From NCBI RefSeq assembly GCF_000178475.1, contig NZ_ADNY01000029.1, positions 1 to 64,000 on the forward strand: DNA of 64,000 nucleotides, written 5' to 3'. The translations under genes and the position numbers were made by a program. Shown here one piece after another: positions 35,366 to 45,931 of this stretch (position 1 is the stretch's first letter; every line of letters begins with the position of its first letter). This DNA is from Lactobacillus amylolyticus DSM 11664. Lineage in GTDB: Bacteria; Bacillota; Bacilli; Lactobacillales; Lactobacillaceae. The notes below the pieces were generated by a model. That model did no database searches and was not told the origin of the DNA. It saw nothing but the letters and a program-made list of their open reading frames with translations.

Positions 35366-36661
35366 CTATCTGATGAATCCGACATATTCTCTTTTCATTA
35401 ACAAACCGTTAATTTGACGAGATAATTCTAAGACAACCCCAATTACAATTAACAAACTAGTTCCGCCTAAACCAATAGAACTTGGTAAGCCCCAGAAGTT
35501 AGTTGCTAATTGTGGTATAAGTGCTACTAAACCTAAGAAAATTGAACCAACTGTGGATAATCTCATTAAAAGTTTAGAAACATAATCTTGTGTATCTTTA
35601 CCAGGCCATACACTTGGGATGTAAGCCCCTTGTTTTTGTAAGTTTTCTGCTAGCTTTTCAGGATTTACCTGAACAAAAGCATAGAAGAATGTAAATAGAA
35701 TAATCAAAATCGTGTAAATGATAACACCTGGAGTAGTTTGTAAACTGAAAATGTTAGTCAACACTTGATACCATTGCTGGTCACCTTGACTTTTTTGAAA
35801 GGCCATTAAAACAGTTGCCGGTGTAATAATAAATGAACTGGCAAAGATAACTGGAATAACTCCAGAAACGTTAACCTTCAATGGTAGAAAACTTTCAGAT
35901 CCACTGATTGTCGCTCTTCTTGTGTATTGAATAGGAATACGACGATCAGCTTGTTCAACCCAGGTAACAAGTTGCGTTACGATAAGGATTGCAACGATAA
36001 CCCCGATGAAGAACAAAATACCTTGCCAACGATCACTAGCACTATTATTAACGATTTCTTCATTATATATTTGCCACATTCCTGATGGAAGTCTTGCTAT
36101 AATACCAGCAAAAATAATTACTGAAATACCATTTCCTAAACCTTTGTCAGTAATTTCATCACCAAGCCAATTTAGAAGCATCGTTCCACCAGTCATGATA
36201 ATGGCAATTTCTAAATAAGTTTGCCAAGTTTGATTCTTGACTAAACCCATTTGTGTCAAGGCGTTAAAACCTAACGTAATACCAAGACTTTGAACAAAGG
36301 CAACTACCAATGTTAAATATCTGGTAACCTGATTAGTTTTACGTCTACCTACTTCACCTTGCTTCCCCCATTCAACTAAAGTTGGCACAATATCCATTTG
36401 AAGCAATTGGATAACAATTTGTGCCGTAATGTAAGGAGAAACACCGAGTGAAAATATTGAATAATTATCAAGTCCACCACCGGAAACAGTATCCAGCATT
36501 GGAACCAAACCAGTTTGTGCAACCTGAGTGATCGCTTTTGCATTAACACCTGGAACGGCAATGTTAGCACCGATCCGATAAAGCAAAAGAATAAAGAGAG
36601 TAAACCAAATTTTGTTTCTGATTTCTTTATCCTTAAAGGCGTTCTTCAAGGTTGAAAACAT
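35366..36661 (-). CDS. secY: Preprotein translocase subunit SecY
   Basis: A 431-residue membrane channel with ten predicted helices. The plug region (PMLDTVSGGGLDNYSIFSLGVSPYITAQI) and the cytoplasmic loop QYTRRATISGSESFLPLKVN that contacts SecA or ribosome are recognised. It works with SecE, encoded at 10.7 kb. The start overlaps rplO by one base. Confidence 0.98.
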   Translation of the reverse strand: MFSTLKNAFKDKEIRNKIWFTLFILLLYRIGANIAVPGVNAKAITQVAQTGLVPMLDTVSGGGLDNYSIFSLGVSPYITAQIVIQLLQMDIVPTLVEWGKQGEVGRRKTNQVTRYLTLVVAFVQSLGITLGFNALTQMGLVKNQTWQTYLEIAIIMTGGTMLLNWLGDEITDKGLGNGISVIIFAGIIARLPSGMWQIYNEEIVNNSASDRWQGILFFIGVIVAILIVTQLVTWVEQADRRIPIQYTRRATISGSESFLPLKVNVSGVIPVIFASSFIITPATVLMAFQKSQGDQQWYQVLTNIFSLQTTPGVIIYTILIILFTFFYAFVQVNPEKLAENLQKQGAYIPSVWPGKDTQDYVSKLLMRLSTVGSIFLGLVALIPQLATNFWGLPSSIGLGGTSLLIVIGVVLELSRQINGLLMKREYVGFIR

Positions 36662-37101
36662 TAGATCACCTCAACAGTTCCGCCAGCAGCTTCAACTGCC
36701 TTCTTAGCAGCTGCGGAAACCTTGTTAACCTTTACAGTTAATTTAACTTTTAATTCACCGTTACCAAGTAACTTAACACCTGAAAGTTCTTTCTTTACAA
36801 GACCATTTTCTTTCAAACTTTCAACAGTTACTTCGCTACCATCTTTAAACTTGTTTAAGTCATCTAAATTAATAATTGCGTATTCTTTACGGTTGATTTT
36901 CTTGAAACCACGCTTAGGCATAGTTCTGAACAATGGCATTTGACCACCTTCAAAACCTAAACGAGTATGACCGCCTTGACGAGCCAATTGACCTTTTTGA
37001 CCACGACCAGAAGTCTTACCGTAACCACTTGAAGTACCACGACCTACACGTTTTCTTGCACGACGTGAGCCTTCTGCTGAATGTAATTCATGAAGCTTCA
37101 T
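36661..37101 (-). CDS. rplO: Ribosomal protein uL15
   Basis: A 146-residue L15. The Gly/Arg-rich extension ([20 protein letters not shown]) penetrates 23S r[21 protein letters not shown] is the family signature. spc operon, between rpmD and secY. Confidence 0.98.
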   Translation of the reverse strand: MKLHELHSAEGSRRARKRVGRGTSSGYGKTSGRGQKGQLARQGGHTRLGFEGGQMPLFRTMPKRGFKKINRKEYAIINLDDLNKFKDGSEVTVESLKENGLVKKELSGVKLLGNGELKVKLTVKVNKVSAAAKKAVEAAGGTVEVI

Positions 37102-37124
37102 TTATTTGGCACCTCCTTGATTCT

Positions 37125-37310
37125 TTATTTATTAATCTCTTCAACAGAGATTAAGTGAGCAATTTTCAATAATGCACCACGAGTAGCAGCGTTGTCTGGA
37201 AGAACAACAGTACTGTTTACGCGACCTAAACCAAGAGCCTTAACGACTTTCTTTTGACTAGGAATGCGGTGCGCAACACTTCTAATTAAAGTAACTTTTA
37301 AATCAGTCAT
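37125..37310 (-). CDS. rpmD: Ribosomal protein uL30
   Basis: A 61-residue L30: [42 protein letters not shown]. Normal length and position between rpsE and rplO. Confidence 0.97.
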   Translation of the reverse strand: MTDLKVTLIRSVAHRIPSQKKVVKALGLGRVNSTVVLPDNAATRGALLKIAHLISVEEINK

Positions 37311-37324
37311 CTATTAACCTCTCC

Positions 37325-37834
37325 CTAATCTTCGTTCTTGATTTGGCGAAGTTTTTCAACTTCTTCACTAGTTCTAAGTTTCTTCAAGCCATCAATAGTT
37401 GCACGAACAACATTGATTGGAGTGTTTGAACCCAAAGATTTTGAAGTAACATCAGCGATACCAGCCATATCCATAACGATACGTACGGCACCACCGGCAG
37501 CTACTCCGGAACCAGCTTCGGCAGGCTTCAATAAAATGTTACCTGAACCATAGTGACCAATTACCTCGTGAGGAATAGTAGTACCAACCTTAGATACATT
37601 GATCATTTTCTTCTTGCCGTCTTCTACAGCCTTACGGATTGCTTCTGGGACTTCTTGAGCCTTACCAGTACCGAAACCTACACGGCCTTTCTTGTCACCA
37701 ACGACAACAAGGGCAGCAAATCTCATTCTACGTCCACCTTTTACAACCTTAGTAATACGGTTGACAGCGACTAATTGATCTTCGATATCGTCCTTGTTTC
37801 TGCGATTGTTACGAGAATCGTTGCGGTTTGCCAT
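37325..37834 (-). CDS. rpsE: Ribosomal protein uS5
   Basis: A 169-residue S5 that affects decoding fidelity and the mRNA entry channel. [21 protein letters not shown] and [19 protein letters not shown] are diagnostic. spc operon, after rplR. Confidence 0.98.
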   Translation of the reverse strand: MANRNDSRNNRRNKDDIEDQLVAVNRITKVVKGGRRMRFAALVVVGDKKGRVGFGTGKAQEVPEAIRKAVEDGKKKMINVSKVGTTIPHEVIGHYGSGNILLKPAEAGSGVAAGGAVRIVMDMAGIADVTSKSLGSNTPINVVRATIDGLKKLRTSEEVEKLRQIKNED

Positions 37835-37850
37835 GTGTTAATTCTCCTTC

Positions 37851-38210
37851 CTAGAAATCTAATCCGTTTTCACGAGCGGCGTCTGCCAATGCTGAAATAC
37901 GGCCGTGGTATAAGTAACCACTTCTATCAAATACGACATTTGTAATATTCTTAGCTTTTGCTGCTTCGGCAATAGCCTTACCAACAGCTGCAGCTTGTTC
38001 TACTTTGCTTGAATCTGCGGAAACAGACTTGTCCAAAGTTGAGGCACTTGCTAGCGTGACACCCGCTACGTCATCAATTAATTGAGCGTAGATGTTTTTG
38101 TTTGAACGAAAGATACTTAAGCGTGGGCGCTCAGCAGTACCAGAAATCTTTCCACGAATACGTTTATGACGCTTTAAGCGTAACTTGTTTTTATCTGGTT
38201 TAGAAATCAC
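37851..38210 (-). CDS. rplR: Ribosomal protein uL18
   Basis: A 119-residue L18 that binds 5S r[33 protein letters not shown] and [21 protein letters not shown] are family blocks. 25 nt after rplF. Confidence 0.98.
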   Translation of the reverse strand: MISKPDKNKLRLKRHKRIRGKISGTAERPRLSIFRSNKNIYAQLIDDVAGVTLASASTLDKSVSADSSKVEQAAAVGKAIAEAAKAKNITNVVFDRSGYLYHGRISALADAARENGLDF

Positions 38211-38235
38211 AATTTCACCTCAAAATAACTACTTA

Positions 38236-38766
38236 TTACTTACCAGTCTTACCTTCCTTGCGACGTACGTATTCATCAGTGTAACGAATACCTTTGCCTT
38301 TATAAGGTTCAGGTGGACGTACGGCACGGACTTCAGCTGCAAATTGACCAACGTTTTCCTTTGAAATACCCTCAATTTCAACGTCAGTTGCTGAAGGAGT
38401 CTTAACATTAACGCCTTCTGGAGCAGTTAAAACAACTGGATGTGAGTAACCAACATTTAAAGTAATCTTGTTGCCTTGTGCTTGTGCACGGTAACCAACA
38501 CCGATTAACTTCAATGTCTTCTTGTAACCATCAACAACACCTTTGATCATTGAGGCTAAGTTTGCTCTTTCAGTACCGTGAAGAGCTTTGTCGTTTTCAT
38601 TTGAACGACTAAAGTTGATTTCACCGTCTTTTTGTTCAAACTTAATCTTTGGATCAAAGTATCTGGTTAATTCACCCTTAGGTCCCTTAACAGTAATATT
38701 GTTGCCTTCTTTGGTAACAGTGACACCGTCGGGTACTTTAATAGTCTTTAAACCAATACGGCTCAT
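38236..38766 (-). CDS. rplF: Ribosomal protein uL6
   Basis: A 176-residue L6 near the GTPase-associated centre. [20 protein letters not shown] and the C-terminal [25 protein letters not shown] are diagnostic. spc operon. Confidence 0.98.
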   Translation of the reverse strand: MSRIGLKTIKVPDGVTVTKEGNNITVKGPKGELTRYFDPKIKFEQKDGEINFSRSNENDKALHGTERANLASMIKGVVDGYKKTLKLIGVGYRAQAQGNKITLNVGYSHPVVLTAPEGVNVKTPSATDVEIEGISKENVGQFAAEVRAVRPPEPYKGKGIRYTDEYVRRKEGKTGK

Positions 38767-38790
38767 TGAATTTTCTCCTTTCTGTCAGAA

Positions 38791-39189
38791 TTACCAAACG
38801 TAAGCGATAACTTCGCCGCCAACGCCCTTTTGTCTAGCTTCTTTATCGGTAATAACACCTGCAGAAGTAGAAACGATGGCAATACCTAAACCGTTAAGAA
38901 CCTTAGGTAATTCTTCAGCACCAACATAGTTTCTAAGACCTGGCTTAGAAATACGCCTCAAGCCTGAAATTACGCGTTCACCGTTTGGACCATACTTCAA
39001 GAAAATCTTGATAACGCCTTGCTTGTTGTCATCAGTTACTTCGTAATCACGAATGAAACCTTTGCGCTTCAAAATTTCCGAAATTGACTTTTTAATGTTT
39101 GATGCAGGAATTTCAACTGAATCGTGCTTTGCCATGTTGGCATTTCTGATTCTAGTCAAGTAATCTGCGATCGGATCTGTCATGACCAT
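38791..39189 (-). CDS. rpsH: Ribosomal protein uS8
   Basis: A 132-residue S8, an early 30S assembly protein and in many bacteria the spc operon repressor. [25 protein letters not shown] and [26 protein letters not shown] are diagnostic. Two ATGs lie two codons apart; AGGAGG favours the first (9 nt spacing). Confidence 0.98.
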   Translation of the reverse strand: MVMTDPIADYLTRIRNANMAKHDSVEIPASNIKKSISEILKRKGFIRDYEVTDDNKQGVIKIFLKYGPNGERVISGLRRISKPGLRNYVGAEELPKVLNGLGIAIVSTSAGVITDKEARQKGVGGEVIAYVW

Positions 39190-39213
39190 TTATGCTATCC
39201 TCCTAACCGTATA

Positions 39214-39399
39214 CTACCAACTAGCCTTTTTAAGACCAGGAATTTGACCTTTGTGTGCTAATTCCTTTAAGCAAATACGGCATAAACCGAACTTGCGGTA
39301 TACGGAATGTGGACGACCACATCTCTCACAACGTGTGTATTCACGTGTAGAGAACTTAGCAGGACGATGATTTCTGATTTTTTGTGATGTTTTAGCCAT
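39214..39399 (-). CDS. rpsN: Ribosomal protein uS14, zinc-binding type
   Basis: A 61-residue S14 with the zinc ribbon CERC ... CRIC, the short type found in Gram-positives. It is the operon copy; a zinc-free paralogue, if any, is elsewhere. Confidence 0.97.
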   Translation of the reverse strand: MAKTSQKIRNHRPAKFSTREYTRCERCGRPHSVYRKFGLCRICLKELAHKGQIPGLKKASW

Positions 39400-39411
39400 T
39401 AATGTCCTCCA

Positions 39412-39954
39412 TTACTTTGTAAAAGGCATACCAAATTGACCTAAAAGTTCACGAGCTTCTTCATCAGTGTTGGCAGTAGTAACAATAACAATGTCTAAAC
39501 CTCTAGTACGATTTACCTTATCGAAATCGATTTCTGGGAAGATCAATTGTTCTTTAATACCCAAAGTGTAGTTACCACGACCGTCGAATGAACGAGCTGA
39601 AACACCGCGAAAGTCACGAACACGTGGAAGAGAAACATTGATCAACTTGTATAAGAAATCGTACATTCTATCGCCTCTAAGAGTAACCTTAGCACCGATA
39701 GACATACCTTCACGCAAACGGAAGTTGGCGATTGATTTCTTGGCTTTGGTGATCAATGGCTTTTGGCCAGAAATTAATGTTAATTCTTCAACAGCTTCAT
39801 CCAAATTCTTTGCGTTTGAAACTGCGTCACCAACACCCATGTTTAAAACGATCTTTTCGATCTTTGGTACTTGCATAACTGACTTGTAATTAAACTTGTC
39901 TTCTAATGCAGGCATAACTTTTTCCTTGTATTCTTGTGCTAAATAACTTGCCAT
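39412..39954 (-). CDS. rplE: Ribosomal protein uL5
   Basis: A 180-residue L5 that carries 5S rRNA into the 50S subunit. [19 protein letters not shown] and [22 protein letters not shown] are diagnostic. 15 nt after rplX. Confidence 0.98.
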   Translation of the reverse strand: MASYLAQEYKEKVMPALEDKFNYKSVMQVPKIEKIVLNMGVGDAVSNAKNLDEAVEELTLISGQKPLITKAKKSIANFRLREGMSIGAKVTLRGDRMYDFLYKLINVSLPRVRDFRGVSARSFDGRGNYTLGIKEQLIFPEIDFDKVNRTRGLDIVIVTTANTDEEARELLGQFGMPFTK

Positions 39955-39968
39955 TTGTGTCCTCCCTT

Positions 39969-40202
39969 CTACTTCTTATCTGCCTTAGAAATAACCTTAA
40001 CGTTTGATGCGTGAATTGAACCTTCTGATTCAACTACACCACCGTTAGCGTTATTTTGTGAAGGCTTTTGGTGTTTCTTAATCTTGTTAACGCCCTTAAC
40101 AACTACACGGTTCTTCTTAACGTTAACAGAAAGAACAGTACCTTCTTTACCTTTACCTTTTCCGGCAATAACTTTTACCTTGTCACCAGTTTTAACAAAC
40201 AT
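39969..40202 (-). CDS. rplX: Ribosomal protein uL24
   Basis: A 77-residue L24 with the KOW motif [21 protein letters not shown]. It is a 50S assembly initiator. Shorter than the roughly 100-residue E. coli form, as usual in lactobacilli. Confidence 0.97.
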   Translation of the reverse strand: MFVKTGDKVKVIAGKGKGKEGTVLSVNVKKNRVVVKGVNKIKKHQKPSQNNANGGVVESEGSIHASNVKVISKADKK

Positions 40203-40221
40203 CAGTGCACCTCACTAACAA

Positions 40222-40590
40222 TTATAAGACTTCAGGAGCAAGTGAGACGATCTTCATAAAGTCGTCTTCACGTAACTCACGTGCAACTGGCCCAAAGATA
40301 CGAGTACCACGTGGGCTCTTATCTGCATTAATAATTACGGCTGCATTTTCGTCGAACTTGATGTATGAACCATCTACACGACGTGCGCCTGACTTTGTTC
40401 TAACAATGACTGCTTTTACGACGTCACCCTTTTTGACAACGCCACCTGGTGTTGCTTGTTTAACAGCAGCTACAACGATGTCACCAATATTACCAGTCTT
40501 ACGCTTTGAACCACCTAAGACTCTGATGACTAAAAGTTCTCTGGCACCAGAGTTATCAGCAACCTTTAAACGAGATTCGTTTTGAATCAC
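40222..40590 (-). CDS. rplN: Ribosomal protein uL14
   Basis: A 122-residue L14: [20 protein letters not shown] and [29 protein letters not shown]. It forms part of bridge B5/B8 and binds silencing factor RsfS. Normal length. Confidence 0.98.
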   Translation of the reverse strand: MIQNESRLKVADNSGARELLVIRVLGGSKRKTGNIGDIVVAAVKQATPGGVVKKGDVVKAVIVRTKSGARRVDGSYIKFDENAAVIINADKSPRGTRIFGPVARELREDDFMKIVSLAPEVL

Positions 40591-40623
40591 TGTGAAATCC
40601 TCCCTTCAGTAAATCCGTAAAAA

Positions 40624-40890
40624 TTAAACAGATTTCTTAACAATCTTAACTAAACGGAAGCGCTTTGTACGAGATAATGGACGGGTTTCCATGATACGAA
40701 CAGTATCTCCAACTTTAGCTTCATTATTTTCGTCTTGTGCGTAAAACTTCTTTGAATACTTAAAACGCTTTTTATAAACTGGGTGATTCTTGTAAGTGTC
40801 AACAACTACAGTAATAGTTTTGTCCATCTTATCAGAAACAACGCGTCCTTGGTATACGTGACGACGATTTCTTTCGTTTGCTTCGCTCAA
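40624..40890 (-). CDS. rpsQ: Ribosomal protein uS17
   Basis: An 88-residue S17 with [25 protein letters not shown] and the [22 protein letters not shown]-terminal block. Primary 16S rRNA-binding protein. Between rpmC and rplN. Confidence 0.98.
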   Translation of the reverse strand: MSEANERNRRHVYQGRVVSDKMDKTITVVVDTYKNHPVYKKRFKYSKKFYAQDENNEAKVGDTVRIMETRPLSRTKRFRLVKIVKKSV

Positions 40891-40908
40891 GTTAATAGCT
40901 CCCTTCCA

Positions 40909-41106
40909 TTAATTTTGTTCTAATGCTTTTTCGCTAAGAATAGTCTTAATTCTAGCGATGTTTTTACGGACTTTGCTCAAGCGAGCGGTATTTTCTAATT
41001 GACCCGTTGCTTGTTGGAAACGCAAGTTAAAGAGTTCTTCTTTATATTGCTTTTCCTTTTCTAACATTTGCTCAGTGGTTAATGATCTGATATCTTTAGC
41101 CTTCAT
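40909..41106 (-). CDS. rpmC: Ribosomal protein uL29
   Basis: A 65-residue L29 ([40 protein letters not shown]). The ATG at 41106 gives the usual length and lies inside the end of rplP, with AGGTGG upstream. An earlier in-frame start is not needed. Confidence 0.96.
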   Translation of the reverse strand: MKAKDIRSLTTEQMLEKEKQYKEELFNLRFQQATGQLENTARLSKVRKNIARIKTILSEKALEQN

Positions 41107-41536
41107 TAGAATTGCCACCTACTTCCGAACTCTTAGTCACAAACTTAGTTTTGATTGGTAACTTAGTAGAAGCAAGTCTCAAAGCTTCACGAGCTACTTC
41201 TTCTGATACGCCACCAATTTCAAATAAAATCTTTTCTCTCTTTACTACAGCTACCCAACCTGCTGGTGCACCTTTACCAGAACCCATACGTACACCGACA
41301 CCTTTAGCAGTGTATGACTTTTGAGGGAAAATTCTAATCCAAACTTTACCGCCACGCTTCATGTAACGTGTCATAGCAACACGGGCAGCTTCGATTTGAC
41401 GGTTAGTAATCCAGTGAGATTCAAGGGCTACCAAACCATATTCACCAAAGGCAATGTACTTACCACCTTTAGCAGCACCACGCATCTTACCACGGAATTC
41501 ACGACGGTGTTTTACTCGCTTAGGTACTAATGGCAT
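41096..41536 (-). CDS. rplP: Ribosomal protein uL16
   Basis: A 146-residue L16 near the peptidyl transferase centre. [20 protein letters not shown] and [23 protein letters not shown] are diagnostic. It overlaps rpmC by 11 nt and the rpsC stop by one base. Confidence 0.98.
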   Translation of the reverse strand: MPLVPKRVKHRREFRGKMRGAAKGGKYIAFGEYGLVALESHWITNRQIEAARVAMTRYMKRGGKVWIRIFPQKSYTAKGVGVRMGSGKGAPAGWVAVVKREKILFEIGGVSEEVAREALRLASTKLPIKTKFVTKSSEVGGNSNEG

Positions 41537-42207
41537 TACTTGTTTCCTCCCTTCGCTGGCTTAGATGACTTGTTCTTACGAGTTGGTAAGATTTCGCCAC
41601 GATTAATCCAAACTTGGACACCAATTTCACCGTAAGTAGTGAAGGCGTTAACCCAAGCATAATCAATATCAGCTCTTAATGTTTGTAATGGAACACGGCC
41701 TTCAGTATGCCATTCTCTTCTAGCCATGTCAGCACCATTCAAACGACCAGAAATTTGAATTCTGGTACCCTTAGCACCAGCACGCATAGTTCTTTGTGAA
41801 GCTTGACGCATAGCACGTCTGAATGCAACACGAGCTTCCAATTGACGGGCAATACTGTCTGCTACTAATTCAGCATCAAGATCTGGCTTCTTAATTTCAA
41901 CAATGTTGATGTGTACTTGTTTGCTAGTTAAAGCATTTAATTCTTTTCTTAAAGCTTCAACTTCAGAACCACCTTTACCAATTACCATACCTGGTTTTGA
42001 AGTGTGGATTGAAATATTGATTCTGTTAGCTGCACGTTCAATTTCAACAGTAGAAACAGAGGAATCCTTCAATTTGTCTGAAATATATTTTCTAATACGA
42101 AGGTCTTCGTTTAAAGTTTCTTTGTATCCTCTGTCAGCATACCATTTTGATTCCCAATCACGGATGACACCGAGACGAAAACCATTTGGGTTAATCTTTT
42201 GACCCAT
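41536..42207 (-). CDS. rpsC: Ribosomal protein uS3
   Basis: A 223-residue S3 at the mRNA entry. The KH domain carries [21 protein letters not shown], and the C-terminal half [20 protein letters not shown] is normal. S10 operon, 13 nt after rplV. Confidence 0.98.
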   Translation of the reverse strand: MGQKINPNGFRLGVIRDWESKWYADRGYKETLNEDLRIRKYISDKLKDSSVSTVEIERAANRINISIHTSKPGMVIGKGGSEVEALRKELNALTSKQVHINIVEIKKPDLDAELVADSIARQLEARVAFRRAMRQASQRTMRAGAKGTRIQISGRLNGADMARREWHTEGRVPLQTLRADIDYAWVNAFTTYGEIGVQVWINRGEILPTRKNKSSKPAKGGNK

Positions 42208-42220
42208 TAATATACCTCCC

Positions 42221-42574
42221 TTAATCGTTCTTTTCTGAAACTACAACAACTACGTGACTAGTTCTCTTGTTAATTGGAGAAGCCATACCCTTAGCACGTG
42301 GACGGAATCTCTTCAAAGTTGCGCCTTCGTTTACGTAAGCTTCTGATACGTAAAGGTTAGCACTTTCAAGATCGTAGTTGTGTTCTGCATTAGCAATAGC
42401 TGAACGTAAAACTTTTTCAACGATTGGGGAAGCAGCTCTAGGCGTAAATTCCAAGATTGCTAATGCTTCAGCAACGCTCTTACCACGAATTAAGTCAATA
42501 ACCAAACGTGCTTTTCTTGGAGCGATGCGAACAGTTCTTGCTTCAGCCTTAGCTGAACTAATTTGTTCTGCCAT
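42221..42574 (-). CDS. rplV: Ribosomal protein uL22
   Basis: A 117-residue L22 whose extended hairpin ([31 protein letters not shown]) lines the exit tunnel, a place where macrolide-resistance mutations occur. No deletion or duplication is seen in the hairpin tip. Confidence 0.98.
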
Positions 42575-42593
42575 TTAGATGTTTCTCCTTCCT

Positions 42594-42878
42594 CTAAGCT
42601 TGTGCTGTGGCCTTGTCATCGGCGATCTTGTGTCCATGGAAAGTTCTTGTTGGAACAAATTCACCTAATTTATGACCAACCATGTCTTCAGTAATATAAA
42701 CTGGAACATGTTTTCTACCATCGTAAACAGCTATAGTCAAACCTACAAAGGAAGGGAAAATAGTTGAACGACGTGACCAAGTCTTAATAACTTGCTTCTT
42801 ATCAGCATTTTGTTGTGCATCAACTTTCTTTAATAATGATGCGTCAGCAAAAGGACCTTTTTTAATACTACGGCTCAT
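42594..42878 (-). CDS. rpsS: Ribosomal protein uS19
   Basis: A 94-residue S19 of the 30S head: [44 protein letters not shown]. Between rplB and rplV. Confidence 0.98.
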   Translation of the reverse strand: MSRSIKKGPFADASLLKKVDAQQNADKKQVIKTWSRRSTIFPSFVGLTIAVYDGRKHVPVYITEDMVGHKLGEFVPTRTFHGHKIADDKATAQA

Positions 42879-42896
42879 TAATTAACCCTCCTTCTA

Positions 42897-43733
42897 TTAC
42901 TTGCTACCTTTACGGTGACGAATAATTAACTTCTCGCTAGCCTTCTTGGTGTTTCTAGTCTTGATACCACGAGCCTTCTTGCCCCATGGAGTCATAGGTT
43001 GTGGACGACCAACAGGAGCCTTACCTTCACCACCACCATGTGGGTGATCGTTAGGGTTCATTACGGAACCACGTGATTGTGGACGCTTGCCTAACCAACG
43101 CTTACGACCAGCTTTACCTAATTGAATTAATGAGTGCTGTTCGTTACCAACTACACCAATAGTTGCACGACATTCAGATAAGATCTTGCGAACTTCACCA
43201 CTTTGTAATCTAACCAAAGTGTAAGAACCATCAAAACCTAATACTTGAGCAGAAGCACCGGCACTTCTTACAAGTTGACCACCCTTACCTGGTCTTAATT
43301 CAATGTTGTGAATGTTTGTACCAGTAGGAATGTTCTTAAGTGCTAAAGCGTTACCTGGCTTGATATCTACTTCTTCACCAGATTCAACAATATCGCCAAC
43401 CTTTAAGCCTTTAGGAGCTAAAATGTAAGCTTTAATACCGTCAGTGTAATGAAGCAAAGCAATGTTAGCAGTTCTGTTTGGATCATATTCGATAGCCTTT
43501 ACAACTGCCTTTGCGTTGTCCTTGTTACGCTTAAAGTCGATGATACGGTATTTTTGTTTGTGACCACCACCACGGTGTCTTACAGTGATGTGACCATATG
43601 AGTTACGACCTGCAGTATGTGATTGTGATTCAAGTAAAGTCTTTTCAGGCTTTGTCTTGGTAATCTCAGCAAAGTCGGAAGAAGTCATATGACGACGACC
43701 ATTAGTGGTTGGCTTGTAAATCTTAATAGCCAA
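42897..43733 (-). CDS. rplB: Ribosomal protein uL2
   Basis: A 278-residue L2 required for subunit joining and peptidyl transfer. The [23 protein letters not shown]-terminal part and [22 protein letters not shown] (with the essential His) are diagnostic. Confidence 0.98.
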   Translation of the reverse strand: MAIKIYKPTTNGRRHMTSSDFAEITKTKPEKTLLESQSHTAGRNSYGHITVRHRGGGHKQKYRIIDFKRNKDNAKAVVKAIEYDPNRTANIALLHYTDGIKAYILAPKGLKVGDIVESGEEVDIKPGNALALKNIPTGTNIHNIELRPGKGGQLVRSAGASAQVLGFDGSYTLVRLQSGEVRKILSECRATIGVVGNEQHSLIQLGKAGRKRWLGKRPQSRGSVMNPNDHPHGGGEGKAPVGRPQPMTPWGKKARGIKTRNTKKASEKLIIRHRKGSK

Positions 43734-43748
43734 TTGACTGACCTCCTA

Positions 43749-44051
43749 TTACTTGTCTTCTTTGTTTTCGTCTTGGAAAACTTTAATGTCATTTGAATCG
43801 TCAGTTAAAGTAACGATTGCCTTTCTACGACGAGCTGTCTTACCGAAGTAACGACCAACTCGCTTGTCTTTGCCGCGAACGTTCATAATGTTTACGCTCT
43901 TAACTTTGACATCAAAGATTTCTTCAACAGCGTTACGAACTTGAGTTTTGGTTGCAGTTAAAAGCACGTCGAAAGTGTACTTCTTATCATCCATTAAGTT
44001 CGTTGACTTTTCAGTAATGACAGGTCTTAAAATGATATCACGTGCGTTCAT
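43749..44051 (-). CDS. rplW: Ribosomal protein uL23
   Basis: A 100-residue L23 at the tunnel exit, the docking site for trigger factor and [22 protein letters not shown] and the V-G-R-Y-F-G loop region [20 protein letters not shown] are typical. Overlaps rplD by one base. Confidence 0.98.
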   Translation of the reverse strand: MNARDIILRPVITEKSTNLMDDKKYTFDVLLTATKTQVRNAVEEIFDVKVKSVNIMNVRGKDKRVGRYFGKTARRRKAIVTLTDDSNDIKVFQDENKEDK

Positions 44052-44668
44052 TAAGCCAAAACCTCCTCAATCTTCTTTACAGCATCTTGAGTCAAGATTA
44101 ACTTGTCGTAGTTAACAGCATCTTCAACATTTAAGCCATTAACTGGAACAACCTTAACCTTTGGCAAGTTTTTAGCAGAAAGTTGTACGTTCTTGTCGTC
44201 AGAAACAACTAATACCTTACTTTCTACCTTTAAGCTGTCTAAAATTGACACAAATTCTTTAGTCTTAGGTGCTGACATAGTCAACTTATCTAAAACGATC
44301 AAATTCTTATCAATCAACTTTTGGGAAAGAACTGACTTGATAGCCAAACGACGTTGTTTTCTTGGCATTGAATATGCGTAAGAACGTGGAGTAGGGCCAA
44401 ATACCGTACCACCACCGCGCCATTGTGGAGCTCTGATAGAACCTTGACGAGCACGACCAGTGCCCTTTTGTCTCCAAGGCTTCTTACCACCGCCGCGAAC
44501 AGCAGATCTATTCTTAACCTTTGAAGTACCTTGACGTTGACCAGCTCTTTGTCTGATGATTGCTTCAAAGACTACGCTTTCGTTAGGTTCGATACCAAAA
44601 ACTTTATCGTTTAAGGTAACTTCACCAGAGTCTTTACCGTTTTGATCGATAACTTTTAAATTAGCCAT
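44051..44668 (-). CDS. rplD: Ribosomal protein uL4
   Basis: A 205-residue L4. The tunnel-lining loop is [20 protein letters not shown] with [10 protein letters not shown] after it, the segment altered in macrolide-resistant mutants; the core [12 protein letters not shown] is unchanged. L4 represses the S10 operon in E. coli; here the leader is of another type. Confidence 0.98.
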   Translation of the reverse strand: MANLKVIDQNGKDSGEVTLNDKVFGIEPNESVVFEAIIRQRAGQRQGTSKVKNRSAVRGGGKKPWRQKGTGRARQGSIRAPQWRGGGTVFGPTPRSYAYSMPRKQRRLAIKSVLSQKLIDKNLIVLDKLTMSAPKTKEFVSILDSLKVESKVLVVSDDKNVQLSAKNLPKVKVVPVNGLNVEDAVNYDKLILTQDAVKKIEEVLA

Positions 44669-44682
44669 TCTAGTCCTCCTTC

Positions 44683-45321
44683 CTACTTAGCAGCGTCTGT
44701 AACTTTAGATGCAGTCTTAACTACGATTAATGAATTCTTAGCACCAGGTACGTTGCCTTTGATCATTAATACGTTCTTGTCTGCAACAACTTTTTCGATT
44801 ACTAAATTTTCAATGGTAACTTTCTTAACGCCCATGTGACCTGGCAAGTGCTTGCCCTTTGGTACACGGTTAATGATTGAACCCATTGAACCAGGAATTC
44901 TGTGGTATCTTGATCCGTGAGTTTCTGGTCCTCTTGATTGACCCCAACGCTTAATGTTACCTTGGTATCCATGACCTCTTGTAGTACCAGTAACGTCTAC
45001 GACGTCACCTTCCTTGAATGTATCCACAGTAACTTCTGAGCCGACTTCATAGTTCTTAAGCTCAACACCGCGGATTTCCCGAATGAAGCGCTTAGGTGAA
45101 GTCTTTGCCTTTGCAGCATGACCTTTTTCTGGTTTGTTGCTCAAAACTTCACGCTTGTCTTGGTAACCTAATTGAACAGCATCGTAACCGTCTGATTCAA
45201 CAGTCTTAACTTGCATAACAACGTTAGGAGTTGCTTCAACAACAGTTACTGGAACTAAGGCACCATCTTTAGTGAAGATTTGAGTCATACCAACTTTTCT
45301 TCCTAAGATTCCTTTGGTCAT
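44683..45321 (-). CDS. rplC: Ribosomal protein uL3
   Basis: A 212-residue L3 near the A-site side of the peptidyl transferase centre: [40 protein letters not shown] and [12 protein letters not shown]. 23 nt after rpsJ. Confidence 0.98.
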   Translation of the reverse strand: MTKGILGRKVGMTQIFTKDGALVPVTVVEATPNVVMQVKTVESDGYDAVQLGYQDKREVLSNKPEKGHAAKAKTSPKRFIREIRGVELKNYEVGSEVTVDTFKEGDVVDVTGTTRGHGYQGNIKRWGQSRGPETHGSRYHRIPGSMGSIINRVPKGKHLPGHMGVKKVTIENLVIEKVVADKNVLMIKGNVPGAKNSLIVVKTASKVTDAAK

Positions 45322-45344
45322 GATTACACCTCTTTCTATGTAAA

Positions 45345-45653
45345 TTATAATTTGATTTCGATGTCTACGCCGCTTGGAAGATCAAGCTTCATTAATGAAT
45401 CAACAGTCTTTGGTGTTGGATTCAAAATATCGATTAAACGTTTGTGAGTGCGCATTTCGAATTGTTCACGTGAATCCTTGTTCTTGTGTGGTGAACGAAG
45501 AACAGTGAACAAAGTTCTTTCAGTTGGAAGAGGAACTGGGCCTGAGATTTCTGCACCAGTTCTCTTTGCGCTAGCTACAATCTTAGCAGCTGATTCATCG
45601 AGAATACCATGTTCGTAAGACTTAAGTCTAATACGAATTGTTTGACTTGCCAT
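45345..45653 (-). CDS. rpsJ: Ribosomal protein uS10
   Basis: A 102-residue S10 (NusE), which also joins NusB in antitermination complexes. [20 protein letters not shown] and [29 protein letters not shown] are diagnostic. It heads the S10-spc-alpha supercluster, behind a 158-nt leader. Confidence 0.98.
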   Translation of the reverse strand: MASQTIRIRLKSYEHGILDESAAKIVASAKRTGAEISGPVPLPTERTLFTVLRSPHKNKDSREQFEMRTHKRLIDILNPTPKTVDSLMKLDLPSGVDIEIKL

Positions 45654-45811
45654 TTAAATTACCTCCTTAACGTCTTCTTTAAAAGATGACTAGCTCGGCA
45701 AAAATTCCCTGCACACCACTGTGGCAATGCAGCCTGGCGTGCCGCAACCTTTTGCGTCAACGCTTTACAACAATTTTGAGCATCAGAGCATAATAAGCCC
45801 TTAAATGCACA
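45654..45811 (-). promoter_or_regulatory. Structured leader of the S10 operon
   Basis: A 158-nt leader with no ORF of note. On the minus strand CTGCATTGCCAC-A-GTGGTGTGCAG forms a stem, and GTTGCGGCACGCCAGG adjacent to it can pair with upstream sequence. GTAAAGCGTTGACGC gives a further GCGTTGACGC hairpin. The compact GC-rich core in an AT-rich genome suggests a conserved RNA element for r-protein feedback. Ligand not known from sequence. Confidence 0.6.
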
Positions 45812-45817
45812 ACGACT

Positions 45818-45846
45818 ATTTTACTTGGTATGGCCTTAAATATCAA
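45818..45846 (-). promoter_or_regulatory. Promoter of the S10 operon
   Basis: TTGATA, exact 17 nt spacer, TAAAAT on the minus strand, between the fusA terminator and the leader. Confidence 0.8.
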
Positions 45847-45877
45847 GGGTTTCACCGATGTTTCTCAATATTTTTTA

Positions 45878-45918
45878 CAAAAAAAGAGCTATCCAAAACT
45901 GGATAACTCTTTTTTCTA
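45878..45918 (-). terminator. Intrinsic terminator of the str operon (after fusA)
   Basis: AAAAAAGAGTTATCC-AGTTTT-GGATAGCTCTTTTTTT on the minus strand, 14 nt after the fusA stop. Confidence 0.93.
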
Positions 45919-45931
45919 AAATTATTAAAAA

